The position numbers were made by a program, and so were the translations under genes. From positions 21,113 to 85,112 of the forward strand of contig JAJXWA010000007.1 in the NCBI GenBank assembly GCA_021781795.1: a DNA stretch of 64,000 nt, read 5' to 3'. Positions 55,077 through 63,115 of this stretch are shown piece by piece (the stretch's first letter is position 1; every line of letters begins with the position of its first letter). The notes below the pieces were generated by a model. That model saw only the letters and a program-made list of their open reading frames with translations. It made no database searches and was not told the DNA's origin. Source of the DNA: Acidobacteriota bacterium (GTDB lineage: Bacteria; Acidobacteriota; Terriglobia; Terriglobales; Acidobacteriaceae).

Positions 55077-55107
55077 GGGCCTGGTAGCCACGCTGCCGGG
55101 CTCTTTT
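55077..55107 (+). terminator. Intrinsic terminator after pstS
   Basis: GGGCCTGGTAGC (55077-55088) pairs with GCTGCCGGGCTC (55092-55103), 12 pairs including three G-U, loop CAC, followed by TTTT. It isolates pstS from the permease genes. Confidence 0.8.
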
Positions 55108-55236
55108 GTTTATGTTCGGTCGGAATCTCGCTGCCCGTGGAACCGCATCTGCGTCTTTTCCGTAAGAGCTAGTGTCCACGCAGGCCGTGGGGAATGCGGA
55201 CGAAGCACGTCGAAAGCAGTTTCGTGGCGTATCTTT

Positions 55237-56490
55237 ATGCAGCGTTTTGGTGACACAATCGGGCAGGTGTTTCGAGCCATAGCGGCCAACAAGCTGCGCA
55301 GCTTCCTCACCATGTTTGGCATTGCGTGGGGAGTTGGCTCGCTGCTGGTGTTGGTGGGGCTGGGTGAAGGATTCCGCTCCGGCCAGCGGCGCAACCTCTC
55401 GAAGCTGGGCAACGACCTGGTGATGATGTGGAACGGAACCATCCCTGCGGTGGCAGACCAGCACACCGGCATGCGTCCTTATGAGCTGACCATGGGAGAT
55501 GCTGCGGCCTTGAGCCGCTTGCCCGAGTTGCGCGCTGTCACCGTTGAATTGGCCCGCAGCGACCTGTACGAGGTGAGCCAGTGGGCCAACACCTCCAGTC
55601 ACGTGATGGGCGTGCTGCCAAACTACACCGTTGTGCGGTTTATTCCCATGGCGACGGGGCGGTTCATCGATCAGAGAGATGTGGACAATCAGCGCAGAGT
55701 CGCAGTCCTCGGCTCCAAGGCAGCCACGCTCCTGTTCAATGGCCGTCCGATGCTGGGTGAAGTTATCACCATCAACGGGACCGGCTTCACCGTTGTCGGG
55801 TCGGTTGAAAAAATCAGCCGCGGAGACAACGACTTCGACGACCAGAAAGTCTACGTGCCCGTGACCACCATGCAGGAGCTGTTCCCGCTGAAGGGCGACA
55901 ACATCCCGCTCGATGCGCTCACGTCGATCCAGTATCAGCCTGCGGTCCGTGGAGAATCTGCCGCCGCGGTCGCCGCGGTTCACAAGGTCATCGCGATGAG
56001 GCACGGATTCGATCCCTCTCTCAAAGATGCATTTCAGGAGTGGAACACGATAGAGGAGATGAAGATGATCGGTGCCATCTTCACCGCCATGGACATCTTT
56101 CTCGGTGGAGTGGGGATTGTGACGCTGGGACTGGGCGCCGTGGGGATTATCAACATCATGCTCGTTTCTGTGACCGAGAGAACGCATGAAATTGGCCTGC
56201 TGAAGGCACTTGGCGCAACCAAGAGCACAATCCTCTCTCAGTTCTTCTGGGAAGGTCTGCTGCTCACGGGCATCAGCGGGGTGATCGGAATCGCGCTCTC
56301 GGCGGGATTCATGGCGCTGCTGCAGTCGGCGCTGACCGACAAGATGCCGGGATGGGACCCGCCCCGGCTGGTGCCATGGTCTGCGGCGCTGGCCCTTGGA
56401 TCACTGGTGCTGAGCGGCGTTGTCGCCGGCTTGTATCCCGCCGGCAAGGCGGCGCAAATGGACCCGATTGAGGCTCTGCGAAGAGAGTAG
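55237..56490 (+). CDS. MacB/FtsX-type ABC transporter permease 1
   Basis: A 417-residue permease. The N-terminal helix and MacB periplasmic core begin ANKLRSFLTMFGIAWGVGSLLVLVGLGEG. The three C-terminal transmembrane helices follow in the FtsX domain (IFLGGVGIVTLGLGAVGIINIMLVSVTERTHEIGLLKALGATKSTI). It ends with GKAAQMDPIEALRRE, the common MacB end. No ATPase gene is adjacent. The next gene is a paralogue. Confidence 0.9.
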   Translation: MQRFGDTIGQVFRAIAANKLRSFLTMFGIAWGVGSLLVLVGLGEGFRSGQRRNLSKLGNDLVMMWNGTIPAVADQHTGMRPYELTMGDAAALSRLPELRAVTVELARSDLYEVSQWANTSSHVMGVLPNYTVVRFIPMATGRFIDQRDVDNQRRVAVLGSKAATLLFNGRPMLGEVITINGTGFTVVGSVEKISRGDNDFDDQKVYVPVTTMQELFPLKGDNIPLDALTSIQYQPAVRGESAAAVAAVHKVIAMRHGFDPSLKDAFQEWNTIEEMKMIGAIFTAMDIFLGGVGIVTLGLGAVGIINIMLVSVTERTHEIGLLKALGATKSTILSQFFWEGLLLTGISGVIGIALSAGFMALLQSALTDKMPGWDPPRLVPWSAALALGSLVLSGVVAGLYPAGKAAQMDPIEALRRE

Positions 56491-56501
56491 GGGCGACCGA
56501 C

Positions 56502-57743
56502 ATGATGAAAGACATTTGGAGTCAGGCCTGGGAGGCGATGCTCTACAACCGGCGTCGCACCGCCATCACGATGGTCGGTATGGCATGGGGCATTGCCACG
56601 GTGGTGCTCCTGCTCGCATACGGCGCCGGCTTCAGTCGCGCCATCGAGGCAATCTTTGCGCAGTGGGGAACCAACGTCATTGGCGTCTTTCCGGGGAGAA
56701 CCAGCGAACAGGCGGGCGGCGATAAAGCCGGCGTGCAGGTGCGCTTCACTGAGGATGATCTCGACCGGATGGACACCACGGTGGCGGGCATCAACCACGT
56801 CTCTCCTGCCGTATGGAAGGACGTTCCCGTGCAGAACGACCTGCACACCTATACCTGGACCGTCAACGGCGTCTTCCCGGTCTTTCAGGACATCTGGAAG
56901 CTTGACACGGAACAGGGACGCTTCTTCAATGGCATGGAAGAGCAGCAGCGCGCGCATGTGTGCGTCATCGGGTCGGAGTCAAAGACGAAGCTTTTCTCAG
57001 GCGGATGGGCCGTCGGCCAGACGATTCGACTCAATGGCGTGCTCTTTACGATTGTGGGCGTACTGGCGCCAAAAATGCAGGAGGGCGAAGACAGCGACCG
57101 CAATCGCCAGATCTACGTGCCCTTCAGCACCATGAGCGACATCAAGGACATCAAATACCTCGACGGCATCTGGCTGAACTATCGCGGCGACCACGAGTTG
57201 GTCGAGAAGAACCTGCGCAGCACGCTGGCGCTTGCCCACCATTTCAGAACCTCGGACCACAACGCCATCTACGTGGCGAATCTGATGACGCAGTTGCAGC
57301 AGTTCCGAATTCTTTCTCTCGCGCTCCAGGTGCTGCTCTCGCTCGTGGGCGCTCTGACTCTGGGCATTGCGGGGATCGGCCTGATGAATATCATGCTGGT
57401 CGCCGTCCAGCAGCGCACCCGCGAGATCGGCGTCGAAAAGGCGCTGGGCGCGCAGAAGAGGCACATCCTTTTGCAGTTCCTTGCAGAGGCCTTCGTGATT
57501 ACCGGCGTCGGCGGGCTGGGCGGAATCCTCCTCGCATATCTCGTGTCCGTGCTCGTCGGACGCATCCCCTTCTATAGCGCCATCGCCCTGAATGCCGAAG
57601 GTGCGGATATCTACCTCAGAATCTCGCCCGTTTCCATTCTCGTCGCCACCCTGATTCTTGCGCTGACCGGGCTCGTCAGTGGAATGCTGCCAGCAATCCG
57701 CGCAGCCAATCTGGACCCCATCGAAGCATTGCGCTACGAATAG
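56502..57743 (+). CDS. MacB/FtsX-type ABC transporter permease 2
   Basis: A 413-residue paralogue of the preceding gene, 11 bp downstream. The core starts YNRRRTAITMVGMAWGIATVVLLLAYGAG. The C-terminal FtsX domain contains LTLGIAGIGLMNIMLVAVQQRTREIGVEKALGAQKRHIL and ends RAANLDPIEALRYE. The two may form a heterodimer served by an ATPase encoded elsewhere (inference). Substrate unknown; macrolide/peptide efflux or lipoprotein-like roles are known in the family. Confidence 0.9.
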   Translation: MMKDIWSQAWEAMLYNRRRTAITMVGMAWGIATVVLLLAYGAGFSRAIEAIFAQWGTNVIGVFPGRTSEQAGGDKAGVQVRFTEDDLDRMDTTVAGINHVSPAVWKDVPVQNDLHTYTWTVNGVFPVFQDIWKLDTEQGRFFNGMEEQQRAHVCVIGSESKTKLFSGGWAVGQTIRLNGVLFTIVGVLAPKMQEGEDSDRNRQIYVPFSTMSDIKDIKYLDGIWLNYRGDHELVEKNLRSTLALAHHFRTSDHNAIYVANLMTQLQQFRILSLALQVLLSLVGALTLGIAGIGLMNIMLVAVQQRTREIGVEKALGAQKRHILLQFLAEAFVITGVGGLGGILLAYLVSVLVGRIPFYSAIALNAEGADIYLRISPVSILVATLILALTGLVSGMLPAIRAANLDPIEALRYE

Positions 57744-57826
57744 TCCCACTATTCGCGGCCTTCCACCGGCCCGAGCCCGTTCTGCGCCTACATGTTGATT
57801 GCACCCAAGGGGAGTAATCTATCTCT

Positions 57827-59140
57827 ATGAGCACCTATTGCGCCGTCGGAACTGCGGAAACAGATCTTTCGCTCAGTGAGTTGAACACATTGCTTGTCCA
57901 GAGTCTCGCGAAGCTCGGTGACAGGCAGCGCGTCCTCGCCGTTCCGCCTGACCAGACACGAGCGCACTCCAGGGCAGGTGAACTGACGCAGATGACCTGG
58001 AAGTATTTTGGTGACCGTCTGAAGGCAGTCCTCCCGGCCTTGGGCACACATACTGCAATGCCCGAAGCGCAGCTCAAAGGCATGTTCGGAGAGATTCCTC
58101 TCGATAAGTTCCGCGTGCACAATTGGCGCACCGATATCGAAACCGTCGGCGAGGTGCCCGCCGAGTTCATTCACAAGCAGTCAGAGGGCAAGCTGAATTT
58201 TGCGTGGCCCGCGCAGGTGAACCGCCTCATTTCGCAGGGCGGCTTCGATCTTATCCTTTCCATCGGCCAGGTCGTCCCCCACGAGGTCATCGGCATGGCG
58301 AATTACAACAAGAACATCCTGGTGGGCACCGGAGGCCGCGAGGGCATTAATCGCAGCCATTATCTTGGCGCTGTCTATGGCATGGAGCGCATCATGGGCA
58401 GGGCCGATAACCCCGTCCGCGCCGTGCTGAACTACGCCTCCGATCACTTCCTAGCCCATCTGCCCATCGTGTACGTGCTCACCGTCGTGGGCCGCCGTGC
58501 TGACGGCGAACTCGCCGTGCGTGGGCTGTTCATCGGGGATGATCTGGAGTGCTTCCAGCGCGCGGCTCAGCTCAGCCTCAAGGTGAACTTCGAGATGGTC
58601 GAAAAGCCCATCCAAAAGGCCGTCGTCTATCTCGACCCGCACGAATTCCATTCAACATGGCTCGGCAACAAGGCGGTCTATCGCACGAGGATGGCGATGG
58701 CGGACGGAGGTGAGCTGATCGTGCTGGCCCCGGCCGTGCGCGAGTTTGGCGAGGACAGAACCATCGACAGCATGATTCGCAAGTACGGCTATCGCGGCAC
58801 GCCCGCTACTCTCGCCGCAGTGGAGGGTAACGCCGACCTTGCCCATGAACTCAGCGCTGCAGCGCATCTCATTCATGGCTCCTCCGAAGGGCGCTTCCAC
58901 ATCACTTGGTGTCCCGGCCACCTGAGCAAGGACGAGGTGGAGAGCGTCGGCTTTGCCTACGCCGACCTGGCGGCGATGCTGCAGCGCTTCAATCCAGAAA
59001 AGCTCAGCCACGGATATAACACCGTGGACGGAGAAGAAGTCTTCTTCATCGCCAATCCGGGGCTCGGCTTGTGGGCGAATCCTGCGCGCTTAGAGTCCAC
59101 GAAAGTCGAAGAGCCTGCTGCCTCATCAGCGCACAGATAG
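57827..59140 (+). CDS. LarA-family (nickel-pincer racemase-like) protein
   Basis: A 437-residue DUF2088/LarA family protein. VPPDQTRAHS corresponds to the P-x-D-x-T-R motif. GTHTAMPEAQL carries the first active-site His. GQVVPHEVIGMANYNKNILVGTGG contains the His and the Lys that binds the nickel-pincer cofactor, and INRSHYLGA the further His. Lactate racemase or another 2-hydroxyacid racemase/epimerase is possible; substrate is unknown. The accessory genes larB, larC and larE are not in the window. Confidence 0.85.
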   Translation: MSTYCAVGTAETDLSLSELNTLLVQSLAKLGDRQRVLAVPPDQTRAHSRAGELTQMTWKYFGDRLKAVLPALGTHTAMPEAQLKGMFGEIPLDKFRVHNWRTDIETVGEVPAEFIHKQSEGKLNFAWPAQVNRLISQGGFDLILSIGQVVPHEVIGMANYNKNILVGTGGREGINRSHYLGAVYGMERIMGRADNPVRAVLNYASDHFLAHLPIVYVLTVVGRRADGELAVRGLFIGDDLECFQRAAQLSLKVNFEMVEKPIQKAVVYLDPHEFHSTWLGNKAVYRTRMAMADGGELIVLAPAVREFGEDRTIDSMIRKYGYRGTPATLAAVEGNADLAHELSAAAHLIHGSSEGRFHITWCPGHLSKDEVESVGFAYADLAAMLQRFNPEKLSHGYNTVDGEEVFFIANPGLGLWANPARLESTKVEEPAASSAHR

Positions 59141-59268
59141 AGAATCTCGCAAGGCGATGCAACGCCGCCCAATAGAACACCGGATTGGCGCGTGCCCCAT
59201 ACGGAGACAGGATGGATACTACCATTCTGATAGGGGCTTGCAACCCACGAAGTCCCCTCCTTCAGCTT

Positions 59269-59305
59269 GGCTCCGTAGCTCAGATGGATAGAGCAGCAGT
59301 TTCCC
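59269..59305 (+). pseudogene. Truncated 5' half of a tRNA gene (probably tRNA-Arg)
   Basis: GGCTCCGTAGCTCAGATGGATAGAGCAGCAGTTTCCC matches the acceptor 5' strand, D-arm with the AGCTCAG-x-GGATAGAGC pattern and the 5' side of the anticodon arm. It is most like bacterial tRNA-Arg with CCU or CCG anticodon. After TTTCCCGAAACTAC the sequence departs: there is no T-arm (GTTCGANTC) and no matching 3' acceptor strand within several hundred bases. Confidence 0.75.
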
Positions 59306-60060
59306 GAAACTACTATGTACAAATACTCGAGCGTCATGCCGAGAATCCGTGGGAATCTAAAACCCACGCAGCACAGGGAGAGTACGCTGCTGTGAGGGAA
59401 AAAATCTGGGGGACCTTGTATCGAGCCTGATGCAACCTCTGTAGATCGATGCGGTTGATTTAAACGGTCGAGCACAAGAACTTCCGATGCTCGGCAGGGC
59501 ACTGAAGACAGACGTATCCTGTCGCCCATTAGTTCCGTCTTGCGAGCGAGCAGAAGCGTCAATGAAACCACCAGAGAAATGACGCCCCAACACCCAGGGG
59601 CAGACTGTAATGAAATCTTGGCTCGACGAGCTTATGGTGATTTGGCAAGAAGTGACCGTCGCACAGGTACAAGCAGGCGACTATGCAGCAGGGTGGATCG
59701 CGGAATCCTGCCCCCGCAATTATTTCTGCGGATCTTGCCTACTTTGTAACGCGACGATAGCCGGTAATACTCCCGCGACGCTCGCCATAGTCTGATTGGG
59801 GCGCGTTTTTCGTTATACTGCCGGTTGATGTGTTGGTGGCAAATTCCGCTTGCGCTTGTTGTCGGAGGCATTGGCACTTAGCTTTGGGCCGTGCCTTCCT
59901 CAACGTTTCAGAGGCATATGCGTAAGCTCTGGAACAAACTCAAATCTCATTCGACGTAATCCGTGGAACAGTTCCTTGCGGAAAGCATGGCGCCAAGGTC
60001 GTGTCCGGATTGGCGGTCATCGGCTCGCGACAGCCAGTTAGCCCGAGACCTATTGGGCGC

Positions 60061-60084
60061 ATATTCTAATCGATGTTAGAATAT
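60061..60084 (+). promoter_or_regulatory. Palindromic operator-like site upstream of the toxin-antitoxin pair
   Basis: ATATTCTAA (60061-60069) and TTAGAATAT (60076-60084) form a perfect 9-bp inverted repeat with a 6-base spacer, about 20 bases ahead of the antitoxin ATG. It overlaps a TAGAAT -10-like box, so it fits an autoregulatory operator for the AbrB-type antitoxin. Confidence 0.5.
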
Positions 60085-60102
60085 TCAGTGCGAGGTAACC
60101 CA

Positions 60103-60327
60103 ATGCTGAAACTGAAACTGACGACGATTGGAAGCTCTGTGGGAGTGATCCTCCCCAAAGAAGCCTTGTCGCGCCTCAAGGTTGAGAAGGGCGATTCAGT
60201 CTTTCTTACCGAAGACCAAGATGGTTTCAGGATTACCCCATTCGACCCAGAGTTCGAAAAGGCCATGGAGTCGGCCCGCAAGGTGATGAAGCGACGCCGG
60301 AATGCACTGCGTGAGTTGGCAAAGTGA
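60103..60327 (+). CDS. AbrB/MazE-type antitoxin
   Basis: A 74-residue DNA-binding antitoxin. LKLKLTTIGSSVGVILPKEALSRLKVEKGDSVFL is the swapped-hairpin AbrB fold. The C-terminal tail (MESARKVMKRRRNALRELAK) is basic and would bind the toxin. ATG 60103 follows GAGG; the track's start at 60073 overlaps the operator palindrome. The stop overlaps the toxin start (GTGA). Confidence 0.9.
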   Translation: MLKLKLTTIGSSVGVILPKEALSRLKVEKGDSVFLTEDQDGFRITPFDPEFEKAMESARKVMKRRRNALRELAK

Positions 60328-60734
60328 AGGCCCATCGATGGGTATGGGTTCCTCTGGACGCTGTGCTTGCCATTCATGACGAACAGATTTCGGAACACGG
60401 GGGCATTCGCGGTCTTCGTGACCTCGCTGTAATCGCCTCTGCGCTCGCCAAGCCTCGCAACGTCGTTGCGTACGGGAAGCCCGATGCAGCTGCCTTAGCG
60501 GCCGCTTATGCATTCGGGCTATGCAACAGTCGTGGGTTTCTCGACGGCAACAAACGCACGGCCTACGTGGTTGCCGAAACATTCCTTGATCTGAACGGTT
60601 GCGCAATGAAGGCCACAGACGAGGAAATTGTCAACACGATGCTGGCGGTTGCATCAGGAGTCATGTCAGAAGGCCGCCTGGCGGAGTGGTTCCGGTCACT
60701 TATCACAACACCAAAAGAGAAGGGCGAAAGCTGA
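60324..60734 (+). CDS. Death-on-curing (Doc/Fic) family toxin with altered active-site motif
   Basis: A 136-residue Doc-type protein. WVPLDAVLAIHDEQISEHGGIRGLRD at the N-terminus is characteristic. The Fic motif H-x-F-x-D-G-N-K-R-T is present as RGFLDGNKRTA with Arg at position 70 in place of the catalytic His (codon CGT). Doc phosphorylates EF-Tu in other systems. The GTG start overlaps the antitoxin stop by 4 bp, indicating coupled translation. Activity is doubtful, given the substitution. Confidence 0.88.
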   Translation: MKAHRWVWVPLDAVLAIHDEQISEHGGIRGLRDLAVIASALAKPRNVVAYGKPDAAALAAAYAFGLCNSRGFLDGNKRTAYVVAETFLDLNGCAMKATDEEIVNTMLAVASGVMSEGRLAEWFRSLITTPKEKGES

Positions 60735-60895
60735 TCCGTCCATGCTTTTCCACGATCAAATTCGCTCCACCCATGCCGTAGTTGCCCCCCGGCGACTTCA
60801 GCATGCGATGTGTTTACGAATCTCAAACGCCACCATTGCCGGTGATACGACAAGAATGGAAATCGGTCTATTTTCCGAGTGAATCTCGAATTGGT

Positions 60896-61729
60896 CTAAC
60901 GCATAACTTTCAATGTGCGTTTCCACCGCGTATCCGAGAAGAAATGCAGCGCAACGTGGCCCATCCACGCAAACTTCTGGCTGACACCCGTCTTTTCGTA
61001 CTCCCCTTCAGTAGCCTCAAACGACCAATAATTAAATAGCGGCCGTCCAATGATATTTGCCCTGGGCACGAATCCCCAGAAGCGCGAGTCCAGGCTGTTG
61101 TGCCGGTTGTCGCCCATCATGAAGTACATGCCGGGTGGAACCACCAAGTCACCATCGCGCACATAATTTGAGAAGTTCACAGCCCACGACTCTGTGGACC
61201 CAGTCGCCTCCGACGGGGGAACTGCGGGAAAATCATCGAGGAATTCGTTGAAGTTATCCGTCGTCGTCGGCTGCGCAAATCCAGCAGGCTGCGCGACGCC
61301 ATTAACGATCACAATGCCGTTGTGTAGATGGATATGATCGCCCGGTACGCCAATTAATCTCTTCACCAGGGGAGTGTACTGCGGAGTCCCATCGGCGTCA
61401 GTCGCGTCAATGCCGGGCTGATAAACGGGCTTGTAGAACACCACTATGTCGCCGCGCCTCGGCTCGCGATACCTTATTAGCGGCATCCAAGAAGTGGATG
61501 GCGCCAGCGTGATCTGGTCGACAAGCAGATGATCGCCCACAAGCAACGTATTCTCCATCGAGCCTGACGGAATCACACGGTTCTGAGCTAAGAATGTCAG
61601 GATGAATAATCCCACCACCAGAACTGAGCAGATGCTGGCGACTGCCTCAAATGGTGTCTCTTTCCTTTCAATGTCGGTAGAAGCTGGGCGCTCCTCCGAA
61701 CATCTTTTCTCGTGGTTTGTCTTGTTCAT
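60896..61729 (-). CDS. lepB: Signal peptidase I
   Basis: A 277-residue S26 membrane peptidase. One N-terminal transmembrane helix (AVASICSVLVVGLFILTFL) precedes the catalytic Ser in PSGSMENTLLVGD. The general base Lys is in LVKRLIGVPGDHI, and MGDNRHNSLDSRFWG is the fourth conserved box. ATG 61729 (MNKTNHEK) is preferred over the track start. Its place beside a toxin-antitoxin pair suggests an additional lepB copy (inference). Confidence 0.93.
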   Translation of the reverse strand: MNKTNHEKRCSEERPASTDIERKETPFEAVASICSVLVVGLFILTFLAQNRVIPSGSMENTLLVGDHLLVDQITLAPSTSWMPLIRYREPRRGDIVVFYKPVYQPGIDATDADGTPQYTPLVKRLIGVPGDHIHLHNGIVIVNGVAQPAGFAQPTTTDNFNEFLDDFPAVPPSEATGSTESWAVNFSNYVRDGDLVVPPGMYFMMGDNRHNSLDSRFWGFVPRANIIGRPLFNYWSFEATEGEYEKTGVSQKFAWMGHVALHFFSDTRWKRTLKVMR

Positions 61730-61927
61730 GGCGCATGACAAGATTAGCAAATGTCCGCCGGACTACCGTTCTGAGTGGTTTGTCGGCCAACGTCGCCCGA
61801 GCGTGAAAGGGATCACCAAGGGCGACGGTGGGCGGTCAACCACCAACAACTCGGGAATTCGACATCCCTGAGTGGTTCGACGATTATGAACTCTCTGAGA
61901 ATGGAAACTGCGCAGTTTCCAAGGGTC

Positions 61928-63115
61928 CTAATGAAGGTGTTGATGGAACGCGATCGCAATACTTTTCAAAGCACCTTCCGTTCCGTTGCAGGTATCGTTC
62001 GCAAGGAGCACATAGCCCTGGTGGCTATTAGGAAACAGAACAACTTGGCTCGACATACCAAATGTGCCTCCCCCATGCCACAGCATTTCCGAGCCGTCAA
62101 TGGTGCCTACGTTCCAGACGAGTGCCTTTCCGTCGTGAGCGTCACCCTGAATCAGCCTATGAGCAATCACGATGACCGGGTCTGTTGGGCTTAACTGCCA
62201 TCGGACATACTTGGCCATATCCCGAGGGGTTGAATACAAGCCGTAAGCGGCTCCGGCATTACGTAGGTGATACGGCATCAAGTGTCCGGCGGGGCTATAA
62301 CCTTTGACCAACCGGGAGCGCTCTTTCGCGTTCAGGACAAATCCAGTGGACGCCATCCCGAGCGGCTGCAGTATCTGTTCCATCAGCAATCGCTCGAATG
62401 GCAACTTGTAGACGGTTTCCAGTCCCCATCCAATAACTTTGAAGCCAAGATTGGAATAGACTTCTTTGGTACCTGGGTCGCTCCGCAATGAAACATCGTG
62501 AAGATCATGTAGATAACGCCCTCGGTCGAAGCCGAATTCGCGCGCGATTAGCTTAAATGGCAGAGTCTCCGGGTCGCGGTGTGCATAAAGATCATCCGTG
62601 TCAGGGAGATCACGGGGCAGCCCTGAGGTGTGAGTAGCAAGGGTCCTCAATGTGATGGGGTTTCCCCGCCATGCGAGGTTTGAATAAGCTTCGGGGAGAT
62701 ATTGCCTAAAATCAGCATCGAGTTGCATTCGATGCTGGAACAGGGCCCGCGCAGCCAGGGCGCCAGTGAATGTCTTTGTGACAGAAGCAATCTCATAGAC
62801 GCTGTCAGGCGTGGGTTTGGCACGCCTGCTTCTTGAAGTGGATCCGAAATCATAGAACTCGATTTGATTATCTAGTACGACGGCGACCGATAACCCAACG
62901 TGGCACGTGTTCTTAAGAAACGATGCAACAAGCTGATCAACAATCGCATCGTGGTGGGTATCCTGACCTGCCGCCGCAGTTATCGTCGGCCGTTCGCGGC
63001 CCTCAGCAGAAGCCCCAGACAGGATGAGCAGCAGGAGCAGTATTTGAATGAGCGCTGGACGGATTACTGGACGGATTATGTGAGACAGCTCAGGCTGTTG
63101 CGACTTCTCCGGCAT
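61928..63115 (-). CDS. Serine hydrolase, class C beta-lactamase/penicillin-binding family
   Basis: A 395-residue exported protein. A signal-type hydrophobic segment (LIQILLLLLILSGASA) lies near the N-terminus. The catalytic Ser-x-x-Lys is in EIASVTKTFTGALAA, the Tyr-x-Asn is in EVYSNLGFKVIGWGLE, and the third box is LWHGGGTFGMSS. These match the DD-carboxypeptidase/esterase-type family (Pfam Beta-lactamase). Substrate cannot be inferred; it is not necessarily an antibiotic-resistance gene. Adjacent to lepB on the same strand. Confidence 0.9.
   Translation of the reverse strand: MPEKSQQPELSHIIRPVIRPALIQILLLLLILSGASAEGRERPTITAAAGQDTHHDAIVDQLVASFLKNTCHVGLSVAVVLDNQIEFYDFGSTSRSRRAKPTPDSVYEIASVTKTFTGALAARALFQHRMQLDADFRQYLPEAYSNLAWRGNPITLRTLATHTSGLPRDLPDTDDLYAHRDPETLPFKLIAREFGFDRGRYLHDLHDVSLRSDPGTKEVYSNLGFKVIGWGLETVYKLPFERLLMEQILQPLGMASTGFVLNAKERSRLVKGYSPAGHLMPYHLRNAGAAYGLYSTPRDMAKYVRWQLSPTDPVIVIAHRLIQGDAHDGKALVWNVGTIDGSEMLWHGGGTFGMSSQVVLFPNSHQGYVLLANDTCNGTEGALKSIAIAFHQHLH

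Larger units (their letters stand above)
59141..60102 (+). other. Gene-poor stretch, about 960 bp, with a truncated tRNA and gene remnants
   Basis: After LarA the region contains the 5' half of a tRNA (59269-59305), an in-frame 40-codon remnant after it (RNYYVQILERHAENPWESK ... LYRA), a short ORF at 59610-59795 (MKSWLDELMVIWQEVTVAQV ...) and a 17-codon ORF at 59828. None is a recognisable gene. A TATACT box occurs at 59814-59819. The last 50 bases are the toxin-antitoxin leader. Confidence 0.5.

Noticed and set aside
53989-56187. 732-aa - strand ORF
   Set aside because: It runs antisense through pstS and the first permease and crosses the pstS terminator. Both + strand genes have family motifs.
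59269-59450. Group I intron splitting the tRNA in its anticodon loop
   Set aside because: Known tRNA introns insert there, but no second tRNA half with T-arm and acceptor strand is found in the next several hundred bases and no U precedes the break.
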